DNA of 64,000 bases from Shinisaurus crocodilurus (lineage: Eukaryota; Chordata; Lepidosauria; Squamata; Shinisauridae). The stretch's first letter is position 1. Each line of letters begins with the position of its first letter. The stretch covers positions 9,106,857-9,170,856 of the forward strand of contig CM037878.1 in assembly GCA_021292165.1 (NCBI GenBank), written 5' to 3'. The position numbers and the translations under genes are program-made. A model generated the notes under the pieces. The model was not told where the DNA came from and did not search any database. It saw only the letters and a list, made by a program, of their open reading frames with translations. Shown in pieces: positions 32,631 to 43,500 of the stretch.

Positions 32631-32744
32631 TCTCTCCTCCATGCCGAGCCCTTGGGCTGGAGCTGGCCCTCTCCCCTGGATGGATGAAAAATTCGTTTCA
32701 GAGAGCTGGGAGCTGCACATGGTGCTTGCCCATCTCCCATTAGG

Positions 32745-33155
32745 TCTAGGGTGGCCATTTGTGTATCTTCAGAAAAGAAGAACTGCTTCAGCAAAAAAGA
32801 GAACACTAATTTGCATAAAATGTACATATGCTAATATATTCACACATATATATATATACACATACAGATGCACATGAAGAAATTATTATTAAAGTTTAAA
32901 TAGAAATGCAGTCCACCTCACCATAGTGTGGACGACTGCGACCAGGTGACCTTTGTGCCTTGCTCCGTCTGCCGTCCAGCTGATGGGCAACTTCACTGCC
33001 CTTTTGCTCTCCCTTCTGATGGTTCTTGACCTTTAAACTGGACTTGGACTGGGCAGCCCTTCAAATAGCGGATGCCTTCAAAGTAGAGTCCTCTGGCAGC
33101 CCTTCAAATAGAGGACTGTCCTCTACGAAAGAGGACAACTGGCCACCAAATTCTA
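32745..33155. mobile_element. GGTGGCC-ended repeat, copy 2
   Basis: Begins 'agggtggccatttgtg' and ends 'aggacaactggccacc' (inverted ends). It shares 'taatttgcataaaatgtaca' and 'gaccaggtgacctttgtg' with the copies at 2463 and 57322. Confidence 0.55.
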
Positions 33156-33158
33156 GAG

Positions 33159-33225
33159 CAATGTTCTCCAACCTTGGGTCCCCAGATGTTTTTGGCCTAC
33201 AACTCCCAGCATGCCCCAGCCAGCA
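33159..33225. mobile_element. Half fold-back hAT
   Basis: Only the left arm of the CAGTGTTCTCC family is present (here CAATGTTCTCC), through 'ccccagccagc'. It then passes to 'accaggttaggaaaggctg', a right end of the older palindromic family. Confidence 0.85.
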
Positions 33226-33314
33226 CCAGGTTAGGAAAGGCTGCTCTAGGAGGACCAATAGTTTAGTTAGTGGGGTTTTTTGGTTGGGGTTTTTTTATTT
33301 TAAAGAAAAAGGAC

Positions 33315-33346
<32 letters not shown>

Positions 33347-33429
33347 CGAGAACACACTACAGATTGAATTGTGAGGCATCAAACCAAACCATGACGAAGG
33401 GAAGCTTAACATCTTTGCACCACTAGAGG

Positions 33430-33690
33430 TGGTCATCTGTGGCATGGAGCGCCTTTTACCAGCTTCGGCTGGCACTCCAGCTACGACCCTTCTTGGACAG
33501 AGACAACCTGCGTTCAGTGACCCGTGCGTGCCCCTGGTAGCCTCCCATTTAGATTACTGCAATGCATTGTATGTGTGTCTGCCCTTGAAGACTGCCAGGA
33601 AACTTCAGTTACTGCAACAGTTGGTGGCTAGGGTAGTGACTGGAACTAGGCTTTACGATTATATTACACTGGCGCTGGGCCGAAAACAAC
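33430..33690 (+). mobile_element. L2-type LINE fragment
   Basis: Encodes ASHLDYCNALYVCLPLKTAR followed by KLQLLQQLVARVV, the conserved L2 ORF2 C-terminal block, until the CR1 at 33691 begins. Confidence 0.8.
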
Positions 33691-34475
33691 AGAATGAAAT
33701 TTAATAGGGATAAATGCCAAGTGCTGCACCTAGGGAGAGGAAACCAAATGCAGAGTTACAGAATGGGGGACACTTGGCTCAACAATACTACAAGTGAGAA
33801 GGATCTTGGAATTGTAGTAGATCACAAATTAAATATGAGCCAGCAATGCGATGTGGCTGCAAAGAAGGCAAATGCTATTTTGGGCTGCATTAATAGAAGT
33901 ATAACTTCCAAATCATGTGAAGTGATAATTCCCCTTTACTCGGCACTGGTTAGGCCTCATCTTGAGTACTGCGTCCAGTTCTGGGCACCACACTTTCAGA
34001 AGGACGTAGACAAACTGGAGAGGGTTCCGAGGAGGGCAACAAGGATGATAAAGGGACTGGAAACAAGGCCCTATGAGGAGAGACTGAAAGAACTGGGCAT
34101 GTTTAGCCTTCAGAAGAGGAGACTGAGGGGAGATATGATCGCACTCTTCCAGTACTTGAAGGGATGTCACACAGGGGAGGGCCAGGATCTCTTCTCGAAC
34201 ATCCCAGTTTGCAGGACACGGAATAATGGGCTCAAGCGACAGGAACCTAGATTCCACCTAAACATCAGGAAAAATTTCCTGACTGTCAGAGCAATAAGAC
34301 AATGGAACCAACTACCTAGGGAGGTGGTGGGCTCTCCCACTCTGGAGGCATTCAAGGTGCAGCTGGACAGCCATCTGTCAGGGATGCTTTGACCTGGATT
34401 CCTGCATTGAGAAGGGGGTTGGACTCGATGGCCTTGTAGGCCCCTTCCAACTCTACTTTTCTGTGATTCTACACC
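33691..34475 (+). mobile_element. CR1 LINE, ORF2 C-terminus with long open frame
   Basis: A 232-codon uninterrupted frame (33694-34392) encodes the end of the CR1 reverse transcriptase protein. Words are [49 protein letters not shown] and [11 protein letters not shown]. It is followed by the CR1 3' UTR. The intact frame shows it is the youngest CR1 in the window. It is 5' truncated. Confidence 0.93.
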
Positions 34476-34509
34476 AGTATGGTACCATTTTTACAGGCAT
34501 TAACGTATA

Positions 34510-34650
34510 ATGCCATTTGCGGGCTTGGGGTCCACCGTATCTGAAGGAGCGCCTTGTCCCCTATATTCCTATTGTACAAGGACAGGTTACCATCTGGATC
34601 AACCTTTTCAGACCCACAGGCACATTTGGGGTTCTGAGAAACTGCTGTGG
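34510..34650 (+). mobile_element. Short L2-type fragment
   Basis: AWGPPYLKERLVPYIP is the L2 PPYLKERL motif. The frame is lost downstream. Confidence 0.55.
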
Positions 34651-34720
34651 GCGCCACCGCAAAATGACTCAAATGGAGGATGTGGCTAGTCACAGAATGG
34701 GGCCTGGCTAGTCCAAAGAG

Positions 34721-34721
<1 letters not shown>

Positions 34722-34766
<45 letters not shown>
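34722..34766. repeat. (GT)n(GA)n microsatellite
   Basis: About 16 GT units run into a GA run. Confidence 0.93.
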
Positions 34767-34914
34767 AATAGCAAGGCTAGAAGCTGGGAGTGGAGAGAAA
34801 CGGCAAGATAAAAGGGCGAGTGGGAGAGAAAGAGCAAGGTCAGGGGCTAGGAAGGTAGAGGAAGAAGGCGGCCAGGAGGGAAGGGAGAGAAATAGCAAGG
34901 AAAGGGGTGTAGAG

Positions 34915-35049
34915 CAGTGTTTCTCAACCTTGGGTCCCCAGATGTTTTTGGCCTACAACTCCCAGCATGCCCCAGCCAGCATAGCTGGCTGGGGCATGCT
35001 GGGAGTTGTAGGCCAAAAACATCTGGGGACCCAAGGTTGAGAAACACTG
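34915..35049. mobile_element. Fold-back hAT, 135 bp
   Basis: A near-perfect palindrome with ends CAGTGTTTCTCAACC and an exact target duplication gtgtagag (34907-34914 and 35050-35057). Confidence 0.95.
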
Positions 35050-35404
35050 GTGTAGAGGGACTGAGCAAGGCTAGAGGCTGGGAGTTGAGAAGGAGAGAGC
35101 AAAGGCATGCCCTCCAATCCCCCCCCCCCCAAACACAGCTTGGTACTTTGTCATGCAGATTCCTCTACCTGCTGCCTCTGACCAGCCCCCCTGCCCCCCG
35201 GGGGTAAGTAAGACCCATTGAAGACATTTGTACTTACTCCCGAGTAACTGGATTGCACTGTTTGTTTTAACTTAATTCAAGTTAGTTAAATTCTGTAAGA
35301 TTATTCTAGTTTAAGTGTTTCTTTAAATCTAAATGGTGTGAATAGAACACAAAAAAGCGCTTTAAACTGGGGCCTTTCCACAGTAACAAACAACAAAGCT
35401 GTTC

Positions 35405-36075
35405 AGCCCCTCAAAGTTACTCCTTGTGCTTAAAAACCAACATCACTTCCACCTCCTTGAAAGGTTTCATCAACGTTGCCTCCGGAAAATCCTGCAAATT
35501 ACTTGGGAAGATAGGCGAACAAATGTCAGTGTACTACTGGAAGAAGCAAAGACTACTAGCGTTGAAAAAATGATCCTTCAACGCCAACTTCAGTGGACCG
35601 GTCATGTTGTTCGAATGCCTGACTGCCATCTCCCAAAGCAGTTACTTTATTCCCAACTCAAGGATGGAAAGCAGAATATCGGTGGTCAATATAAGAGGTT
35701 TAAAGATGTTCATAAGGCTAATCTAAAAAAATGCAATATAAACATCGAAAACTGGGAAGCTCTGGCCCATGAACGATCTAAATGGAGGCTGGCCTTTCAC
35801 AAAGGTTCCATGGACTTTGAAGAAGCCCGAGTGCAAGGTGAAAGGGAGAAACGTGCTAAGCGAAAAGCATGTCAAATGAATCCTTTACAGGACCATCTTC
35901 CATCTGGTAACCTGTGTCCTCACTGTGGGAAGCTGTGTGGATCTAGAATTGGCCTCCACAGTCACTTACGGACCCATCGCTAGAGTCTACACAATCTTCT
36001 TTAGAATTCCCTCCTTTTATCCCGGAAGACAATCTTACTCGGTCATGAGTGATCGCCTGATGATGATGATGAGAG
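35405..36075 (+). mobile_element. LINE ORF2 C-terminus with zinc-knuckle tail
   Basis: A 186-codon frame (35426-35983) encodes FHQRCLRKILQITWEDRRTN, LQRQLQWTGHVVRMP, WEALAHERSKWRLAF and a C-terminal CPHCGKLCGSRIGLHSHLRT. This C-x2-C...H-x4-H end is typical of some non-LTR retrotransposons. The element ends at 'cggtcatgagtgatcgcc' and a short (TGA)n tail, a usual LINE tail. The clade is not certain. It is not a host zinc-finger gene. Confidence 0.82.
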
Positions 36076-36083
36076 GTGATGTT

Positions 36084-36138
36084 GGAGCAAAACGCTGAAG
36101 GGGAGCAAAACGCTGAAGGGGAGCAAAACGCCAATGTG
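36084..36138. repeat. 18-bp tandem repeat, three units
   Basis: Three copies of 'gagcaaaacgctgaaggg' (the last diverging) directly follow the LINE tail. Confidence 0.9.
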
Positions 36139-37259
36139 TCTTTTCGTATTCCCCCCCACCCCAAAGCTCCCCCTCCTCCGCATCTCCTTCACCAACTGCC
36201 CTGAAAATGCCGGGACCAATCCTGACAATTTTAAAACAAAAAGATTGCCCAGCATGCACTGACCCCGCCCCCCCCATGAAAACCACCAGATATCAACAAT
36301 TAAAGGTTTAATTAAGGTAAAAAAAAATTTTTTTTTACAAAAGCCACTAATAAAATTTTATAAAATAATGTATAATATAATAATGTAATAATTATAATAT
36401 ATAAGATTGTGTGTTTCCTCTAATAACTTTTCTACTTGACCATGCCCTTTGGTTGCCCGGCCATACCCTTGGCCACGCCCTCATGTTGCCTGGCCACGCC
36501 CTCTCGATCACACCTTCCTGTTGCTTAACCATACCTCTTACAAATTCCCGTGTCCCTATTTTCATCCGTGAAATGTTGGAGGGTATGGAAAGGTCTGTGT
36601 AACTTTTCCGTCTCTTCCTGCCCACCAAACAGCTGATAATGGCAGGTTAGGGAACAGGAAGGAGATCTTGGTGCCCTAATGTTTTTCAAGGGTTTTTGTT
36701 GGGGTGGGTGGGGAGCTTTGCGGGCACCATTGCAGGTCCCCATGGGTGCTGGGCACCTCCAATTTGTAAGTACAAATCTGATCCAGATTTACGCGCTCAG
36801 AAGAATAAGAGCCGACACTCGATTTACCTGCCACGAGGTCAAGTGGGAAGTTGGTCCATCACTCCATGAGAATAATTGGAAGGGCCTTCCCATCAGCTGA
36901 GATTTGAATCAGAATCTCTGGTCTCAAGATGCAAACATTTCATGCCCTAAGAGAGTTCCTATGTATGGAGAACTGGCGTAACACAGAGGCTAAAGGCGCA
37001 TTCCTACGCAAGTTCAGCCAGAAAACAGGCCTCCCAACTCCCAGCATGCCCCAGCCAGCATTTCCCTTTTAAATTTTACCTTAAATTTATAACTTGAATT
37101 TACTTTTTATTTGTATTATATGAGAGATAATAATGCTGATCCAGTTTAGTCAGGGCTATGCTAAGAATTACAACTAGATGATGCATGTGAATAGCTTTGA
37201 ACACACTTACAAATACCAATGTGATTATATTATTTATTTAACAGTAGTAGTACTACTGA
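36139..37259. other. Intergenic; AT-rich and CCACGCC repeats
   Basis: An AT-rich stretch lies at 36300-36410, and a loose tandem of 'ggccacgccct'-like words at 36440-36540. A truncated Harbinger-like end (AGGCGCATTCCTACGC) sits at about 36990-37072. No gene is supported. Confidence 0.45.
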
Positions 37260-37450
37260 TGATGAGGTATAAGTCAGGAAATCCCCAGTTCAGATCTCAC
37301 TTCTGCTATAATTTCATTAGGTTTAAACCACTTTCAGCTCTCTTCATACTGTGCCTTAGGGGAATAAGTGGCCTACTTTACAAGGTTGTTGTACGGATTA
37401 CACAACAGTGAACGCAAGGCGTTAACACACTGAAAGTGCTACACGGGTAA
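37260..37450 (+). mobile_element. MIR-like SINE remnant
   Basis: 'ccccagttcagatctcact' and 'aaggttgttgtacggatta' follow the body and tail order of MIR-like tRNA SINEs, strongly diverged. Confidence 0.5.
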
Positions 37451-39224
37451 GCGTTTCTCTCTGTTCATCAGCGTCAGGGCTTGCTATGACTCTCACTTCG
37501 AGAAGAGGGGAGGAATTGAAGCAGATCAGGAAAAGATAATCCAAGTTGACCTCAGCTCACGGCAGGAGTTACGTTGCACATTGCTGCCCCCTAGTGTTCA
37601 GAATATGCAACAGCAGAATCTTCCCTACCATTTGCTCAAGGGTCCTTTGAATAGCATCTTCCAAAATGGCTGAACCGCACTGGTAATTTTCCATGCACGA
37701 TTACAAAATGGACTAGCATCCCCCCCCCCACCCCGAGTTAAGGATTCTCGTTTGCTTCCACGGCCATAATTCGCACTACACATGCTGGAACCTTCAGACA
37801 ACCAAGGGCGTGAATGCTGAATGCTAAATTGTGAATGGTTTTGAGGTGATCACATGAGCCAAGCAAGCTACATGCATATGGTGCTTTTCTAGCTGTGCGC
37901 TGCACCCTAGGCAGTGGGTGCAGCACCCAAACTACTATTTTTCACAAACACCCCCCCCCCCCCGATTTAGGATGGCTGTGTTCATGGATCACCTGTTGCT
38001 TCTCTCCCCACCTCTAGCAATAGGTATATACACTTACGTAATCTCCTAAAACAGCCTCCAGATCTGTTGACTACAGCTGCCATGATTAGCCCCAGGCAGC
38101 ATGGCCATTTGGAAGGTTCCAGGTTGGGGAATGCTGGTGTAGAACCCAGAAGCTCCATGGCTCTGAAAATCATACTCACCCCAAGTTTTGCTTGAGTTTT
38201 TTCAAGCTTACCATCATAGCCTTGCAGGCGTGGGGGCAACTTGTAGGACAAACCATCTGGTGAGCCACAATTCCCATGATCCCTCACCATTGGCTATGTT
38301 GGCTAGGGCTGATGGGAGTTACAGGCCAAAACATTTGGGAGGGCCACAAGTCACCCACCCCTGCCTTAAAGGATTCAAAGATGTGTGTTTAGCTTTTTTT
38401 ACCAATGTAAAAAACATTCCTGTAGGATCAGATCTAGTCCAGGAATGGGCACTCATCCAGCATCTTGCTTCTCATTGGCCAATCAGATGCCTCCAGGAAG
38501 CCCACCAATAGAGCACTGAAAATACTGCCCTCCCTATGGTTCGCCTCCAGAGCAACTGCAATTCAGTTTTCAGGATTTCAAATTTCAGCATGGAGTGGTT
38601 ATGCCAAACATCACTGAACATACCCAGCCCTGAATATAGTTCGGTACAGTATACAAGCTTTTGAGTTGCACAGATGTGACCAAATGTATTGTTTTAACTT
38701 GTCCCTCTTGAGAACAATGATGCAACCATGGTACGGGTTTAGTAGCCACTAACCTTGGTTATATACACACCACTTCTGCTATAGCCAGGACAAGATTTAG
38801 CTTGATTGGCTCCAGGACCTAGAGGGCAACACTTGTTCAACTCTTATCCGAGAACAGAATAGCAAGAAGTCAATTATGCAAATACTAGATGCCTTCAAAG
38901 ATGGGGGAGGAAGGTGCTTGGGCATGAACAAAAACCTAGGGGGAACAAAAACCAGTGGGGAAACAGGCTGGATACAAACTCTATAGTAGAGGTAAGGAAC
39001 ACATGACCCTCCAAAAGTTGGATCCATCCAACCCCCTTCAGCTGCAACCAGCGGTACAGCAGCAACATGTGGAAGGCCAGTTCACCACTAAAGGGTGTAT
39101 TACGGGTGATGTCACTCCATTCATCAGGAGTCAAGCTAGAAATCTTGAAACGGGCAAGACAGAATGGTTGTAAAAAATAATTTAGCACTGAAGACATGCT
39201 ACCAGCAACCCCACCCCAACCAAA
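37451..39224. other. Intergenic with old palindromic remnants
   Basis: Diverged hAT-like arms lie at about 38055-38140 and 38225-38365 ('gatgggagttacaggcc'). Otherwise nothing is recognised. Confidence 0.4.
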
Positions 39225-39560
39225 ATGCCCCAGGTGATCTTGAGATGGCAAATAAGGCGGCAGCACAGACACAGGACATCCAAAGGATTAAGTCTTGTAG
39301 TAAGAGGTGACTTCAATCACTCTCGCATAAACTGGGTATATGTTCTGATCACACGGAAGGGGCAGGTATTTCTAGATACCTTAAACTATACCCTAGAGTT
39401 GGTCATGGAACGGACTGAAGGGGAGGGGACCCTGGACAATCCTAAAATAGCATGCAGGACATGGGTGTGGGATGAGGTGAGTACAGAACAGTGCAATCAG
39501 TTAACATGTGAGTGGACAACTGCCAAGGAAGTCAAACGTCAACACTAGACTTCTTAAGGG
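39225..39560 (+). mobile_element. Degenerate LINE endonuclease-region fragment
   Basis: LVVRGDFNHSRINWVYV and FLDTLNYTLELVME resemble the GDFN motif region of CR1-like LINE endonucleases. The frame is short and degenerate. Confidence 0.5.
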
Positions 39561-40066
39561 TGTGCTAAAAGTGGGTAAGGAAATGACAAGAGAAACTGAA
39601 TTATCTGCAGAAGATTTAGGGCTGATAGCCGTGCCTGAACTGACACTTTGAGGAAGGAAGTCTACAGAACTGTGGTGACAAAGAGATGAAGTTCTAGGCC
39701 TTACTGACAAATCACAGCTGGATGGTTATCCACCCACAAATTCTTTAAAAGGATCTGCATGGCTTCTGCAAAAGCCAGACCAGTTTAACTAAACTTTTAA
39801 GAGTACTTTGAGAGCACCAACAAGTATGTGGATTACTCAGTCTGATGAAAACAAAAGCAACTACAAAGGCCTCCAGAAGGATCTCTCCACTGGGGCTGCC
39901 CACTCAGATGGCTTTAAGGACAGGGTAACTGCTACCAGTCATTTCTATTGTCTTAGGTTGGAATATACAGCCAGAGGTTATGACCAAATGCTTGCCTGGC
40001 TAGCTTGGAAATTCCAGTGTAGCCCCCCCCAGACTTTGAGAAACACGTAAGCATCTGTTTAGGCCC
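39561..40066. other. NCL downstream region
   Basis: No recognised gene or repeat lies between the LINE fragment and the NCL poly(A) signal. Confidence 0.4.
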
Positions 40067-40072
40067 TTTAAT
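40067..40072 (-). terminator. NCL: Candidate NCL poly(A) signal (ATTAAA)
   Basis: On the NCL strand ATTAAA lies about 360 bases after the stop, preceded by 'ttgtgtcttggcatactg'. It would give a 3' UTR of about 380-400 bases. No AATAAA lies closer on that strand. Confidence 0.6.
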
Positions 40073-40433
40073 CTGTCCAAGACAGTATGCCAAGACACAA
40101 ATGATAAAACATTTTGCATTTTTACAGCAAGAAAAAAAAAAGGAAAAAACCTACAGAAATGTATAAGGAAGTTAATTTTGTACATGGGATAAAACGTTAT
40201 AAATTCAGGACAATGCACCGACACGGGTCAACTCCCACATTTCTTGTTGCTTTTAAAAAGTTCATATGCGTGGCCAAGCAGTCAAATGGCTGTTTCTTCA
40301 TTGAAAGGGATTTTTCCAAGTATCTCTTAGGAGGGACTGCAACGCATCTTGGAATGTCCTCAGAAGGCTCTCATTTTGTGGTGACAGAATTAAAAACCCC
40401 AGAGTCCTTTCAGATACAAGGAAAACAAACCAC

Positions 40434-40516
40434 TCAGTCATCAAATTTTATCTTCTTTCCTTGTGGCTTATGGTCACCACCACCACCTCTGCCTCCCCTG
40501 AAGCCACCACCTCTGC
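40434..40516 (-). CDS. NCL: NCL exon 15 (terminal coding exon)
   Basis: Completes the RGG tail (GRGGGFRGGRGGGGDHKPQG) and ends KKIKFDD-stop (TGA at 40434-40436). The acceptor is ctag at 40517-40520 on the plus strand. Phase 1 entry. Confidence 0.96.
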
Positions 40517-43500
40517 CTAGAAAGAGGGAAAAGAATGTTAAAAAAAATTAAAAACACAGCTCTGAAAATACTCTTCGTACATTCTTCAAATATGAAAGGA
40601 CAGTGAGCCCCGTGATATGGAGCAGCACTAGTGGTCTGTATAAGCACATTTACCTCCAAATCCTCTGCCGCCACCCCTGCCACCGAATCCCCCTCTGCCG
40701 CCACGTCCCCCTCTGCCGCCACGACCAAAGCCGCCGCCGCCGCGTGGACCATCGCCCTTGGGCTTGGCAAAGTCGAGGGTCACTTTGCTCCCATCGATCT
40801 CACCATCCTCCATGGCTTCTTTTGCTGCTTTGGCATCTTCTGCAGAGCTGAAGTCCACAAAGCCAAATCTAGAAAAGGACAGAGTTCAGTTTCAACGGGA
40901 GACAGATTCCACTTAAAGGGCCTGTTGGCTCTTAGGGAGGCACTTGCTACCAGTCACGGTACAAAAAACCCAGTTTTAAGCAGTAAAAGATGCTGCCCAC
41001 CCCGCTCCTCCCCAGTTTCTACTGGATATAGCAATCTTCACTACTGCAGTGGCATAACCCAAAGGCCAAGCTACACATTCACTGAGCTGGCTGCTGCTGT
41101 GCCTGTGAGAGATCACACAGAACAGAGCAAACGCGCATGGCATGAAATCCCATGCACCTCCCCCACCAGTCAGTGATGAGAGGTAGTTCCCTTGAAGTCT
41201 AGCCTGGCCTCACGCTTAGGAGACAACGGAGGCCCTTTCTAAGCTAGAAAGAGGTCAGCCTCGACTTTTTGAAATTATTTGCAATATGCTCCTGGGGGGA
41301 TGCTAATTTCCTAGCCCGCCTTTCTGCTCAAGGGCCTCAAGGCAGGTTACACACAGGTAGCATAACGATACATGGTATGCTTGAGTATGGATAGGGTTCC
41401 AATCCTTGCTTGGCTATGAGGCCAGAGGCTTTGGGCTAGTCACTCTCAGCCTTGCCTCCTACCATGCTTCTTACAATGAAGAAAGCCAACGGGTCTGTGT
41501 ATTTGTGAAACCCACGAAGATGGGGGACAATGTTCAGCCTAGGCTCTGCTACCAGTGCACCTGGCCTCCAGACGACTTCACTGCCTGCAATCGAATTTGC
41601 AGGCAGGAAATGTGCACGCTTGTCCCGCAGTAATGACCACTGCCAATCTGAAGTAGTCAAAGGCATCCAAGGTCAGTGCTGCAGTTTTATTCTTCTTCTC
41701 GTGCGAATCCATAGCCTGCCACTGGATTTACAGCAGGAAGGAGCTCAATGAGAAGGCAGGGAAGGCGTATTTTAGGTTAGCTGGACAAGTTGAAAATTAA
41801 AATGCCTCTGGTCTGATCTTAAGTGGTCAGCGGCAGCATCGGATGCTGAATAACCAGGATCTGTTTTTACACATACCCTTTGGAGGAGCCGGTGTCTCTG
41901 TCAGTGACTATTCTTGCACCAATGGAACCCTCAAACGACTCTCTCAACGTCTCTTCAGTTGTGTCTTCAGACAGGCCTTTGACAAACAGCGTTTTGCTCT
42001 GTTCTAAATGACAACAGAGTGCCTGGTTTCAGCACTGCAAGCAATATATTGAGGTCCCCCCCCCCATGTTGTTAGTTAGGATACCAAAGGCTACTTACGA
42101 CCAAATCCTCCTCTAGTGTTAGAGTTTCTGTTTGGTCCTCCTGCAGTGCTGAATTCTAGTCTGATTGTTCGGCCTTCAATCTCTGTGTTATTGCAAGAAT
42201 TCAATGCTTCTTTTGCATCCTCAGTTGTAGGAAACTCTACGAATGCGTAACTGTGCAAAGAGAAGATGGGAGTCAAGTTGGGGAATGATGATATGCTGGT
42301 GGCCCATGCTATTGTGGGCTGGCGGCTAGTCAAGGCAAGGGGTCTACCATAATTGCCCACTGTATTCCCTCCCAACAATCATGCTGCCACAAGTCTGCCC
42401 TGACTCACCCTTTAGGCCTTCCCTGGTTGTTCTGTGGCATTCTGATTGATGAAGCTTTCTCAAAGACTTCCTGGAGAGATTCTTCTGTTGCATCATATGA
42501 GAGGTTGTTCACCACAAGGGTCTTTGAGTCTCCACCTATGCAAGAGACGGACATTTCCAACTCAAATGTGACCTTCAGTGAATAATTGTGTTCCAAGTTT
42601 TGGAAAAGATATTTTCAGACATCAGTTTTTATGGTGGGGGATCTTAAGCTCTTACCTCAATAGGGGAGGGAAAGGCTTTTTAGCAGGTAAGGCTGCGTAT
42701 AAATATTAATAATAAACAGACACCTGGAGAAGACACTCGTTCCTCTCACCTGAAGCTCCTCTCAATGTGGGAATGAAAAAGAAAGCACTGCCTGCCCTGC
42801 TAATTTTGCAGGCCACTATGTAGCAGTTCCCTTGCAATAATGGTTGGGCTCATCCTATGAAGCGGTTTCCAAGATCAGTTACCATGCAAGCCCATGGTGG
42901 CATTTTACCTCCTTTTCTGCTATCCTGCTGGCTCTTCTCGCCCGTATAGTCGATCACAATGGCACGACCCTCAATCTCCATCCCTTGCTTCTCCTCCATT
43001 GCTTTCTCTGCATCTGCCTCAGACTGGAACTCAATGTAGGCAAACCTGGGGGGGGGGGGGGGGGAGAAAGCTCTGTTCAGGAAACCTTGAAAATCAAATA
43101 TTTCTATTTCAGAGAAATGGTTACCAACAGTGATAATAAATACCAATAGTGAACCATTCAACGGGGTGGAAAAAGTTCAGAAGCCACTTATACAGATGCA
43201 GCCTTGTTGTGGTATGGCACCAGTGTAAAAAGTAGCTTGCAAAAAATCAATCTTTGGTTATCTTAGGCTCTTAGGCATAAGGTCAGAACTTAAGGATTCC
43301 CTGAACCAAATCGCACAATATCCAATGATACAATTTCTACAGAGAAAAGCCTTTGTTTGGACTCTGCTACTGAATGCACGTGACCACAACAATGCAATCC
43401 CACAATGCACTCAGTGTTGCTACATACCCTTTGCTGTTCCCATCCTTGGACACAAGCCTGACTTCCCGGGCATTGTCAAATACTTCTTCCAGTTCTTCCT

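Noticed and set aside
33694..34392. 232-codon open frame that could be taken for a gene
   Set aside because: It is the CR1 ORF2 C-terminus followed by the CR1 3' UTR.
35426..35983. Apparent zinc-finger protein
   Set aside because: The C-terminal CxxC...H motif belongs to a LINE ORF2 tail. The frame starts without an upstream gene structure and ends at a LINE tail.
42004..42098. SNORD20 at the human-like intron position
   Set aside because: The 95-base intron has no C/D boxes or 18S guide on the NCL strand.
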